Positions 53,818 to 61,953 of a stretch of DNA of 64,000 bases are shown piece by piece. The translations under genes and the position numbers were made by a program. The DNA is taken from contig NZ_JAIQDW010000006.1 in the NCBI RefSeq assembly GCF_020026925.1, positions 124,001-188,000 of the forward strand. The letters run 5' to 3'. How positions within the stretch are numbered: the first letter of the stretch is position 1; each line of letters begins with the position of its first letter. Origin of the DNA: Flavobacterium hibisci (GTDB lineage: Bacteria; Bacteroidota; Bacteroidia; Flavobacteriales; Flavobacteriaceae). A model generated the notes under the pieces. It made no database searches, was not told the origin of the DNA, and was given only the letters and a program-made list of their open reading frames with translations.

Positions 53818-56800
53818 ATGAAATTTAAATATATATGGTTTTTTATTGCCCTGCTATGCAGTACAGCATCGTTTGCGCAAATAACAATCAAAGGAACTGT
53901 AAAGGATAAAGCCAATGTGCCAATTCCGGGTGTGAATGTAATGGTCAAAGGGACTTCTAACTCAACAGCAACAGATTTTGATGGGAAATACTCCATTTCT
54001 GTTCCTAATGCAAATACTCAGATTGAATTTTCTTTCATCGGTTTTGCAACTAAACTCATTCCTGTTGGAGATAAAACTACTCTGGATGTTACGTTAGAAG
54101 AATCTAGTCAGGTGTTGGATGAGATTGTAGTAGTAGGATATGCTTCTGTAAAAAAGAGCGATGTAACCAGTTCTATTTCTTCAGTAAAAGGAAAAGAACT
54201 GCAGACAATGACAGTTGGTAACGTAACTGAATCTTTACAGGGTAAAGTAGCCGGTGTTCAGATTACGGGACAAGGAGGTCCGGGAGCACAGCCAAGGGTA
54301 TTGATTCGTGGTATTTCTACTCTTAATCTGGGTACAGATCCGCTTTATGTAGTCGATGGTATTCCAATGGGAACCAGTATCAACTTTTTAAGTAATAATG
54401 AAATTGAGTCCATGGAGGTTTTAAAAGATGCTTCTGCAAGTGCTATTTACGGTTCGAGAGCGTCTAACGGGGTTATTCTTATTACTACGAAAAAAGGTAA
54501 ATCAGGAAAAACAAGGTTTACTTTTGACCTTAGTTCGGGTATGCAGATGATGGAAAATCCATATGATATGGCTGATGCAGAAGGCTATGCTAATATTATG
54601 AATACGGCTTATAATAATTCTGGCTATTCAGATTATTTACCAAATGCTTCTCAGTACAGAGGAAAAACAACAGACTGGTGGGGTGCAGGAATCAGAAAAA
54701 GTTCTCCTGTAACGAATGCTTCTCTAGGAGCTTCGGGAGGTTCAGACAAGCACACGTATGCTGTTAGTTTAAATTATTACAATTCAGAATCGATGTATGA
54801 AATAGGAGGATGGGAAAGAATCACGATGAGAATCAATAATGATTTTAAATTCTCCGATAAATTCTCCGCAGGAGTTACTTTAAATCCACGTTATGAAACA
54901 TGGGGAGGTCCTGGAAACTGGGCAGATTTTGTTAAAATTGATCCTATTACGCCAATTTACAAACCGGCAGACCAGTTAACCGGATTAGAAAATGAATATA
55001 GTATTTATGCACGTTCTCCTTCGTATGTATGGAATCCGGTTGCTGCTGTAAAAAGATATGATGATTATACAGACCAATATAACTTAAATACAAACGGATA
55101 TTTGCAATATACGCCAATAAAAGGTCTTGTGATCCGTACTCAGGCTTCTATCGAAGTAGGTAATAAAGTACAAAGTATATTTAGACCAGATTTCATCATT
55201 GATGCTGCTCACGAAAAAGCAGAAATTAATAGCGTTGAGAGAAGAGCGACTACAAATCATGACTGGACATGGCAGAGTACGGCAACATATTCAAGAACAT
55301 TTGCTGAGAAACACAATGCTTCACTCATGATTGGTAGTACGATGGAAGAGTATAATGGTAATGATGTCTGGGGATATGGAGAAGGTATTCCTAACAATTC
55401 AGAATCGATGAGAGAAGTAAATGCCGCGACTAAAAACCGTAATAGTAAAGGCAACAGCTGGTCTAGTTCTATAATGTCATATATATCCCGTTTTTCTTAT
55501 AACTATGACAGTAAATATTATTTTACAGGTACTTTCAGACGTGATGGATCTTCTAAGTTTATGGCTAATAATAAATGGGCGAATTTCCCTTCTGCTTCTG
55601 CATCATGGAGAATTTCGAATGAAGGTTTTATGGAAAATACTAAAGAAGTTATAAGCGATCTTAGATTGAGAGCAGGTTGGGGTAAAGTAGGTAATCAGGG
55701 GCTTCCGGCTTCAGTTTATCAGTCTAATATTGGAAGAGGTTATTATGTAATTGGAGGTGAAATGGTAGATACTTCTTACCCATCTTCTATGGCAAACAAA
55801 GATATCAAATGGGAAACCGTTGAAGATATCAATTTTGGAATTGACTTTAGTTTGTGGCAAAATAAATTTTCAGGTTCATTAGAATACTATCAGAAGCAAA
55901 CAAACGATATGTTGTTCAAAAAACAATTTCCAACATACAGTGGTTTTCCGGGATATGCAACAATCTGGACAAACGTAGGTTCTATGCAGTCAAGCGGTAT
56001 AGATTTATTGCTTTCGTATAAAAATAAAAAAGGAGATTTCTCCTATGGTGTAGATCTGACTTTTACAACAGTAAATGTAGAAATGGTTTCTTTGTCAGCT
56101 GAAGGGGAAAGACTTTACGGAGCAGGAAACAGAACTTTGACGGTTAAAGGCGATGAACCTGGTTATTTTTACGGGTATGTTGCAGACGGATTATTTCAGA
56201 ATCAAACCGAATTGAATGCTCACACAGATGAACACGGAACTAAATTACAGCCTTATGCAAAAGCGGGTGATATTCGCTTCAAAGATTTGAATGGAGACGG
56301 AAAAATAGATGAAAAAGACAGAACTAAAATTGGTTCACCTTGGGCAGATTACAATGTGGGTCTGAATCTGAATTTTGCTTACAAGCAATTTGATCTGGTA
56401 GCTAATTTTTATTCAAGCATCGGAAATGATATCGTAAACCAAAACATCTCAGATTTGTATAACGGTGCAAGTTTAACAAATAAGGTAGCCGGATTAGATC
56501 AGATGGCATGGCATGGGGAGGGAACTTCTAATTATATCCCTCGTTTATCTAAAGATGACAATAACGAAAACTTTACTAAGTTCTCTTCTTTCTATGTAGA
56601 AGACGGTTCGTTTGTTCGTATGAAGAACCTTCAGTTAGGATATACGTTCCAGAATAAATTTGGCTTAGACAAATTGAGAATATCATTGTCAGGACAGAAT
56701 TTATGGACATGGACAAAATATACAGGTGTTGATCCTGAAGTTGCAGGAGGAGATCCTGACAAAGATGACAGAGTTAAAGGGTCAGGTTTTGGAGGATGGA

Positions 56801-56850
56801 ACTATCCGGTTCAGCCAACCATTTTGATGGGTCTTAATGTAGCATTTTAA
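53818..56850 (+). CDS. SusC/RagA-family TonB-linked outer-membrane transporter (PUL2)
   Basis: The 1010-residue protein has a signal peptide (WFFIALLCSTASFAQ) and a carboxypeptidase-regulatory-like domain (IKGTVKDKANVPIPGVNVMVKG). A TonB-box-like region (DEIVVVGYASVKK), the plug (LQGKVAGVQITGQGGPGAQPRVLIRG, LYVVDGIPMG, DASASAIYGSRASNGVILITTKKG) and a long beta-barrel ending MGLNVAF follow. It imports glycan fragments with energy from TonB. Its SusD partner starts 11 bases downstream. Barrel length and the cluster of GH30 enzymes suggest a beta-linked hexose polymer, but the exact linkage is not visible from this gene. Confidence 0.96.
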   Translation: MKFKYIWFFIALLCSTASFAQITIKGTVKDKANVPIPGVNVMVKGTSNSTATDFDGKYSISVPNANTQIEFSFIGFATKLIPVGDKTTLDVTLEESSQVLDEIVVVGYASVKKSDVTSSISSVKGKELQTMTVGNVTESLQGKVAGVQITGQGGPGAQPRVLIRGISTLNLGTDPLYVVDGIPMGTSINFLSNNEIESMEVLKDASASAIYGSRASNGVILITTKKGKSGKTRFTFDLSSGMQMMENPYDMADAEGYANIMNTAYNNSGYSDYLPNASQYRGKTTDWWGAGIRKSSPVTNASLGASGGSDKHTYAVSLNYYNSESMYEIGGWERITMRINNDFKFSDKFSAGVTLNPRYETWGGPGNWADFVKIDPITPIYKPADQLTGLENEYSIYARSPSYVWNPVAAVKRYDDYTDQYNLNTNGYLQYTPIKGLVIRTQASIEVGNKVQSIFRPDFIIDAAHEKAEINSVERRATTNHDWTWQSTATYSRTFAEKHNASLMIGSTMEEYNGNDVWGYGEGIPNNSESMREVNAATKNRNSKGNSWSSSIMSYISRFSYNYDSKYYFTGTFRRDGSSKFMANNKWANFPSASASWRISNEGFMENTKEVISDLRLRAGWGKVGNQGLPASVYQSNIGRGYYVIGGEMVDTSYPSSMANKDIKWETVEDINFGIDFSLWQNKFSGSLEYYQKQTNDMLFKKQFPTYSGFPGYATIWTNVGSMQSSGIDLLLSYKNKKGDFSYGVDLTFTTVNVEMVSLSAEGERLYGAGNRTLTVKGDEPGYFYGYVADGLFQNQTELNAHTDEHGTKLQPYAKAGDIRFKDLNGDGKIDEKDRTKIGSPWADYNVGLNLNFAYKQFDLVANFYSSIGNDIVNQNISDLYNGASLTNKVAGLDQMAWHGEGTSNYIPRLSKDDNNENFTKFSSFYVEDGSFVRMKNLQLGYTFQNKFGLDKLRISLSGQNLWTWTKYTGVDPEVAGGDPDKDDRVKGSGFGGWNYPVQPTILMGLNVAF

Positions 56851-56861
56851 TAATAGAAAAC

Positions 56862-58463
56862 ATGAAAAAAATAATTTTATCAATAATAGCTTTTTCAATG
56901 TTTGCAGTTTCCTGTGAGGATTTTATTGAAAAAGAAGAAAGAGGAACACAGACACTGGACAACTACTTTCAGACAGCGCAGGAATGCGAAAAATACACCA
57001 ATGAATTAACCCAAAGGTTATTGCTTTCTAAAGACTGGTACACATTGCTTGCTCCAAGAATTACAAACGAAATGGCAACAGATGACGCGTGGATGGGTAA
57101 TACAGGTCAGGATAATTCAGCTCACAGACCTTGTTCGCAATACATCGTTACTCCAGATAATATGGGGGACATGAATAGTATTTACACGGCACATTATTAC
57201 ACGATTCAATCTGCAAATATCGGTTTAGAAAAAATGGCAAACTCACCAATTACCGATGCTCAGAAAAATCAATACATGGGAGAATCCTTATTTGTTCGTG
57301 CATATTGCTACTACGAATTGGTTAATCTTTTTGGAGCAGTTCCTTTATATACAAAATCTTTAGGGACATCTGATTTAAAATTAGAGAGAAGCCCTGCCAC
57401 AGAGGTATATGCGCAAATAGAAGCTGACTTAAAAGAATCTGCTGCCAAGTTAGAAGGAATTGCGGTAAACAGAAACGGAAGAATAAACAAATGGGCTGCT
57501 TATGCTTTGTTAGCACGTGTTTCTTTATTTCAGGAAAAGTGGGCTGATGCAAAATTATATTCAAACAAAGTAATTACAGAAGGACCATACTCTTTAGAAG
57601 AAAATTTCCTGGATATCTGGAATGTAAACAATCATAACGGTAAAGAATCTATTTTGGAAGCCCAGTCATCTTCTGTACAAAACGAAGCTTTAGGATCTAT
57701 GCTGCCAACTTTATCAGGGGCAAGGGGAGAAGATAAGAAAAACTTTCCTAGTAATGATGCCAAAGATGTTATTGACGGATGGGGATGGTGTATGCCAACC
57801 AGTGATTTAGAGAATGCTTATCTTTCTGAAAATGATGAAATCCGCCGCAGAAGCACTATTACCAAATGGGGAGAAGCTGCTTACGGAGATGAGGTTTTAA
57901 ACCCGACTCATAAATTCAGTTTAAATGATAATAAATCAGGACGTATCTGCCGTAAATATTACATTCCAGTCGCTACACGTCGTACTTTGGATAAAAAAGA
58001 CGGACATTTACCTTTAAATATTCCGTTGATTCGTCTTGCTGAAATGTACCTGACAAGAGCAGAGGCAAACTATCACACAGGCGGAGATGCTTTGGCAGAT
58101 ATTAATATCATCAGGGATCGTGTTGATTTGGAGCCTAAAACAGGAATTTCAGGACCAACGCTTTTAAAACAAATCTACAAAGAGCGTCGTTTGGAATTAG
58201 CTTTTGAAGGATTGCGTTTATTCGACATCCGTCGTGAAAAAGATCCAACAACAGGAAAACGTGTTATTGAAACTTTGATGGGTCCAAACGGTACTTTCGT
58301 TAAATACAACTTAAGTTCTACAGATCCTTACGAGACTACAAATACAAGAGAAGCACAGGATAAAGGAATCAATTTTGATCCTGCAAAACACTTGCTTTGG
58401 CCAATACCACAAATCGAGAGAGATTTAAGTAATGGTGTAATCACTCAAAACCCTAATTATTAA
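56862..58463 (+). CDS. SusD/RagB-family surface glycan-binding lipoprotein (PUL2)
   Basis: The 533-residue lipoprotein begins MKKIILSIIAFSMFAVSC (lipid Cys18) followed by acidic residues EDFIEKEERG. The SusD helices include SLFVRAYCYYELVNLFGAVPLY. The C-terminal RagB/SusD motif is complete: LIRLAEMYLTRAEANYHTGG, IYKERRLELAFEGLRLFDIRRE and the final LLWPIPQIERDLSNG. It pairs with the SusC transporter before it and is followed after a single base by the first GH30 gene, showing tight co-transcription with the enzymes. Confidence 0.96.
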   Translation: MKKIILSIIAFSMFAVSCEDFIEKEERGTQTLDNYFQTAQECEKYTNELTQRLLLSKDWYTLLAPRITNEMATDDAWMGNTGQDNSAHRPCSQYIVTPDNMGDMNSIYTAHYYTIQSANIGLEKMANSPITDAQKNQYMGESLFVRAYCYYELVNLFGAVPLYTKSLGTSDLKLERSPATEVYAQIEADLKESAAKLEGIAVNRNGRINKWAAYALLARVSLFQEKWADAKLYSNKVITEGPYSLEENFLDIWNVNNHNGKESILEAQSSSVQNEALGSMLPTLSGARGEDKKNFPSNDAKDVIDGWGWCMPTSDLENAYLSENDEIRRRSTITKWGEAAYGDEVLNPTHKFSLNDNKSGRICRKYYIPVATRRTLDKKDGHLPLNIPLIRLAEMYLTRAEANYHTGGDALADINIIRDRVDLEPKTGISGPTLLKQIYKERRLELAFEGLRLFDIRREKDPTTGKRVIETLMGPNGTFVKYNLSSTDPYETTNTREAQDKGINFDPAKHLLWPIPQIERDLSNGVITQNPNY

Positions 58464-58464
58464 G

Positions 58465-60102
58465 ATGACATTATATAAAAATAATAAAGTAAGTCTGCTG
58501 TGTGCAGGCTTGCTTTTCGCCAGCTCTTTTTTAGTAAGCTGTGATTCTGATAAAAATGAAAATGCTGATTCTGATAATGCTGTTACAGAATTGAAAGTAA
58601 ATCTGGATGCTAATCTTCAGACCATGGAAAGTTTTGGTGCTTCTGATGCCTGGCAGTGTAATTTTATTGGAAAAAACTGGCCTTCTGATAAAAAAAATCA
58701 AATGGCAGATTTGCTTTTCAGCAGAGATGTTGATGCTGAAGGAAATCCAAAAGGTATCGGTTTATCATTATGGCGTTTTAACCTTGGGTCAGGAAGTGCT
58801 GAACAGGGCGATGCCAGTGATATTGGTGACGAATGGAGACGTACAGAATGTTTTACTAAAGACGGAGTAAACTATGATATGACTAAGCAGGCCGGTCAGG
58901 TTTGGTTCATGAAAGCGGCAAGAGAACGTGGAGTAGATAAATTACTGGCATTTTCAAACAGTGCTCCGGTTTATTTGACTCAAAACGGAAAAGCGCATGC
59001 GAGTATCAAAGAATTTTACAATCTGAAAGAAGGGAAAATGCCGGAATTGGCTGATTTCTGGGTAACTTCATTAGATAAATTAAAATCAGAGCACGGACTG
59101 ACAATCGATTATGTAAGTCCTTTCAACGAGCCGCAATACGAATGGGATGGTTCAGGGCAGGAAGGTTCTCCGGCTACCAATACGAATATTTACAATTTTG
59201 TAAATGTCTTATCGCCAAAATTACAGTCAAAAGGACTGAATTCTCAGATTGTAGTAGGAGAAGGAGGGTCGTATGAACCTTTGTATAAAACAATTATAGG
59301 AAAAGAAAACAGATCGAACCAGATTGATTACTTCTTTGCTTCTAATTCATCTAAAAATATTGCAGGTTTAAGCAATGTTAAGAAAACTATTTCAGCACAC
59401 AGTTACTGGCAGGCATGGCCTTTGAGAGAATTAGTAAATTCAAGGGAATTAGCTGCTACGAGAGCACAATCTATTGGAGGTTTAAGTCTTTGGTCAACAG
59501 AATATTGTGTTTTAGAAAGCCCTGGAACAGCTGAGCTTCCGGGTGGTGCAGGTCCTGGAAGGGATTTAGGAATTTCTCTGGCACTTTGGACAGCCCGTAT
59601 TATTAGTACCGATATTGCAGTTGGGGGTGTAACTTCATGGCAGTGGTGGACAGCTATTAGCCGCGGAGACTACAAAGACGGATTAATTCACGTTGATAAT
59701 GGTTCAAGCAATGGTGCCGGAGATGCCAACTATTGTAAAAATGACGGATTTATCAGGGATTCGAAAACGCTTTGGGCTTTAGGAAACTTTTCATTTTTTG
59801 TGAAACCGGGGATGGTTAGGGTTCAGGTTCCAAGTGTTGATAGTGCAAAAGCTGTAAACGATGTGATGGTGACGGCCTACAAAGATGTTGCCGCTAAAAA
59901 ACTGGTAATTGTTGCAGTAAACATCAGCAAAGCCGCAAAAACATACAAGTTCAACCTTAGCGGTGGTGCTTTAACAGATAATAAACTGACACCTTATACT
60001 ACTTCTGAAACATTAAGCCTTAAAAAAGGTGCAGCTGTTGATGCTACGAATTTAGAAATTCCGGCAAGATCAGTTGTAACGTATGTAGGGACTTATAAGT
60101 AG
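58465..60102 (+). CDS. GH30-family glycosidase, surface lipoprotein
   Basis: The 545-residue protein has a lipoprotein signal (LLCAGLLFASSFLVSC) followed by DSDKNENADSD, an acidic stretch that fits surface export. The GH30 (O-glycosyl hydrolase, Glyco_hydr_30_2-like) barrel follows. The acid/base Glu222 is in VSPFNEPQYEW and the nucleophile Glu346 in LWSTEYCVLE. Further motifs are LQTMESFGASDAWQ, LWRFNLGSGSAEQGD and WQWWTAISRGDYKDGLI, and a C-terminal beta-sandwich (VVAVNISKAAKTYKFNLS ... EIPARSVVTYVG) closes the protein. GH30 members act on beta-1,6-glucan, beta-1,6-galactan, xylan or beta-glucosides. I cannot fix the subfamily. It is probably the endo-acting surface enzyme of PUL2; the SusD stop lies one base upstream. 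Confidence 0.87.
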   Translation: MTLYKNNKVSLLCAGLLFASSFLVSCDSDKNENADSDNAVTELKVNLDANLQTMESFGASDAWQCNFIGKNWPSDKKNQMADLLFSRDVDAEGNPKGIGLSLWRFNLGSGSAEQGDASDIGDEWRRTECFTKDGVNYDMTKQAGQVWFMKAARERGVDKLLAFSNSAPVYLTQNGKAHASIKEFYNLKEGKMPELADFWVTSLDKLKSEHGLTIDYVSPFNEPQYEWDGSGQEGSPATNTNIYNFVNVLSPKLQSKGLNSQIVVGEGGSYEPLYKTIIGKENRSNQIDYFFASNSSKNIAGLSNVKKTISAHSYWQAWPLRELVNSRELAATRAQSIGGLSLWSTEYCVLESPGTAELPGGAGPGRDLGISLALWTARIISTDIAVGGVTSWQWWTAISRGDYKDGLIHVDNGSSNGAGDANYCKNDGFIRDSKTLWALGNFSFFVKPGMVRVQVPSVDSAKAVNDVMVTAYKDVAAKKLVIVAVNISKAAKTYKFNLSGGALTDNKLTPYTTSETLSLKKGAAVDATNLEIPARSVVTYVGTYK

Positions 60103-60142
60103 TGATACAAAGAGATAAAGTTTTAAAGGCTTTACCACAATA

Positions 60143-60247
60143 TTGTCATTTCGACGTAAGGAGAAATCGCACTCGTTAAATCGACAAAGATTGGCGAAAT
60201 ACTTTGCGGAATTTCTAGTGAGATTCGTCGTTCCTCGGAATGACAAA
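60143..60247. repeat. Palindromic intergenic repeat (REP/MITE-like)
   Basis: The ~105-base element starts TTGTCATTTCGACGTAAG and ends CGTCGTTCCTCGGAATGACAAA. Its two ends are imperfect inverted copies (TTGTCATTTCGACG against TTTGTCATTCCGAGG), with a second inner inverted pair around AATCGCACTCG and CTAGTGAGATTCG. It fills the 181-base gap between the two GH30 genes. Elements of this look are scattered through flavobacterial genomes; no transposase is nearby. Confidence 0.6.
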
Positions 60248-60283
60248 CTAGACGATAACGTCGATTAGAAAACAAAAGAATAA

Positions 60284-61870
60284 ATGAAAAAAGTATATCT
60301 CTCGCTTTTAGTAGTAATGAGTTCGCTGTCATATGGACAGCGAACCATCACTATCAGCACAGATAATGTAGTTCAGACCATGGATGGTTTTGGAGGTTCG
60401 GATGCATGGAGAGCGCAATTCGTGGGTAAAAACTGGCCTGAACAAAAAAAGAATGCGATTGCAGATTTGTTATTCAGTAAAGAAATTGATGCAGCGGGAA
60501 ATCCAAAAGGAATCGGACTTTCGATCTGGCGATTTAATCTCGGGGCAGGAAGTACGGAACAAGGCGAAGACAGTAAAGTTTCTGACGAATGGAGAAGAAG
60601 CGAATGTTTTCTGAATGCCGACGGAACCTATGATTTTTCTAAGCAGGAAGGACAGAGATGGTTTCTGCAGGCAGCCAAAAAAAGAGGAGTTGAAAAATTC
60701 CTGATTTTTACTAACAGTCCGCCGGTTCATATGACGCATAACGGATTATCTTTCTCTTCCCGAAAAAATAAACTGAATCTAAAAGATGGTGCAATTCCAA
60801 AATTTGCCGATTTTTTAGTTCAAAGTATTCAGGGACTGGAGAAAAAGGAAGGAATAAAATTCGATTATGTAAGTCCGTTAAATGAACCTCAGTGGGAATG
60901 GATGCCAAAAAGCGGTGACACCAACAGTCAGGAAGGCACCCCGGCAACGAACCAGGAAATTTATGAGGTAACCAAAGCGCTTTCTGAAAAGCTGAAAGCC
61001 AATAAAATGAAAACCGAAATCGTAATCGCTGAAGCCGCACAAATCGATTATTTATATGGAAATGTAAATGCCGAAAATCGTGACAATCAGATTGATTATT
61101 TCTTTGGAAAGACAAAAACCAACGTTTCAAAGCTTTCAAATGTAAAAAATGTCATTCTTGGACACAGTTATTTTACTACATGGCCAGTCGAAAAACAGGT
61201 TTTAAGCCGAAAACTGATTGCTGCAGAAGTAAAACAGAAACCAGGATTAAAATACTGGCAGTCTGAATACTGTATTTTAGAAAATCCGGGAGAAGCTGAA
61301 ATTCCGGGTGGTTCAGGCGGAGGAAGGGATTTAGGAATGCAGACTGCTTTGTTTGTTGCAAGATTAATTCATAATGATATTGCGGTTGCCAATGCAGCTT
61401 CATGGCAATGGTGGACCTCTATTACGCGTGTAGATTACAAAGATGGTTTAATCTATCTGGATGACGGAAAAACTAATGGAGGAACAGCACCTGATTATGT
61501 TCGCAATGATGGTGAATTTCACGATTCAAAACTGCTTTGGGCTTTAGGGAATTACTCTTTGTTCGTACGTCCGGGAATGCTAAGGATTGATGTTCCGAAT
61601 CAAAATGAAATGGATGCCGCAAATGATGTCATGCTAACAGCTTACAAAGATGTTCAGAACAAAAAACTGATTGTAGTAGCAGTAAATTGCGGAAAAGAAG
61701 CGCAGCAATACAAATTTGATTTATCAAGAGGAGCTGTAAAAAACAACGAATTTACTCCTTACACCACTTCTGAAACCTCTAATTTAAAAAGAGGAACAGT
61801 TCAGAAAACAGATAACCTGGAAATTCCCGCAAGGTCTGTAGTAACGTTTGTGGGAGAATTACAATATTAA
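60284..61870 (+). CDS. GH30-family glycosidase, soluble periplasmic paralogue
   Basis: The 528-residue enzyme has a type I signal peptide (MKKVYLSLLVVMSSLSYGQ) rather than a lipobox. It is closely similar along its length to the GH30 lipoprotein upstream: VQTMDGFGGSDAWRAQF, IWRFNLGAGSTEQGED, acid/base Glu201 in VSPLNEPQWEW, nucleophile Glu328 in YWQSEYCILE, WQWWTSITRVDYKDGLI and EIPARSVVTFVGEL. One difference is an insertion MPKSGDTNSQ after the acid/base loop, which may change subsite depth. It likely trims imported oligosaccharides in the periplasm. A repeat element separates it from the upstream copy, so tandem duplication followed by change of targeting signal is the simplest history. Confidence 0.87.
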   Translation: MKKVYLSLLVVMSSLSYGQRTITISTDNVVQTMDGFGGSDAWRAQFVGKNWPEQKKNAIADLLFSKEIDAAGNPKGIGLSIWRFNLGAGSTEQGEDSKVSDEWRRSECFLNADGTYDFSKQEGQRWFLQAAKKRGVEKFLIFTNSPPVHMTHNGLSFSSRKNKLNLKDGAIPKFADFLVQSIQGLEKKEGIKFDYVSPLNEPQWEWMPKSGDTNSQEGTPATNQEIYEVTKALSEKLKANKMKTEIVIAEAAQIDYLYGNVNAENRDNQIDYFFGKTKTNVSKLSNVKNVILGHSYFTTWPVEKQVLSRKLIAAEVKQKPGLKYWQSEYCILENPGEAEIPGGSGGGRDLGMQTALFVARLIHNDIAVANAASWQWWTSITRVDYKDGLIYLDDGKTNGGTAPDYVRNDGEFHDSKLLWALGNYSLFVRPGMLRIDVPNQNEMDAANDVMLTAYKDVQNKKLIVVAVNCGKEAQQYKFDLSRGAVKNNEFTPYTTSETSNLKRGTVQKTDNLEIPARSVVTFVGELQY

Positions 61871-61880
61871 AAAAAATAAA

Positions 61881-61926
61881 GTTTCAGGTTTCATGTTTGA
61901 GCCAAAACCTGAAACCTGAAACCTGA
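61881..61926 (+). repeat. Heptamer tandem repeat and hairpin after the second GH30 gene
   Basis: GTTTCAGGTT (61881-61890) is inverted as AACCTGAAAC at 61906 and again at 61913. The right arm is three tandem copies of AACCTGA (61906-61926). It can form alternative stems in the mRNA between the GH30 and GH2 genes. Confidence 0.5.
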
Positions 61927-61953
61927 AACAAAAATTAACTAAAATAAATTATT

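Noticed and set aside
60711..61139. 142-codon antisense frame within the second GH30 gene
   Set aside because: Fully covered by the conserved GH30 barrel on the plus strand; low-complexity His/Phe/Arg-rich product.
61881..61926. Short repeats as a CRISPR array
   Set aside because: Unit is seven bases without spacers; no cas genes in the window.
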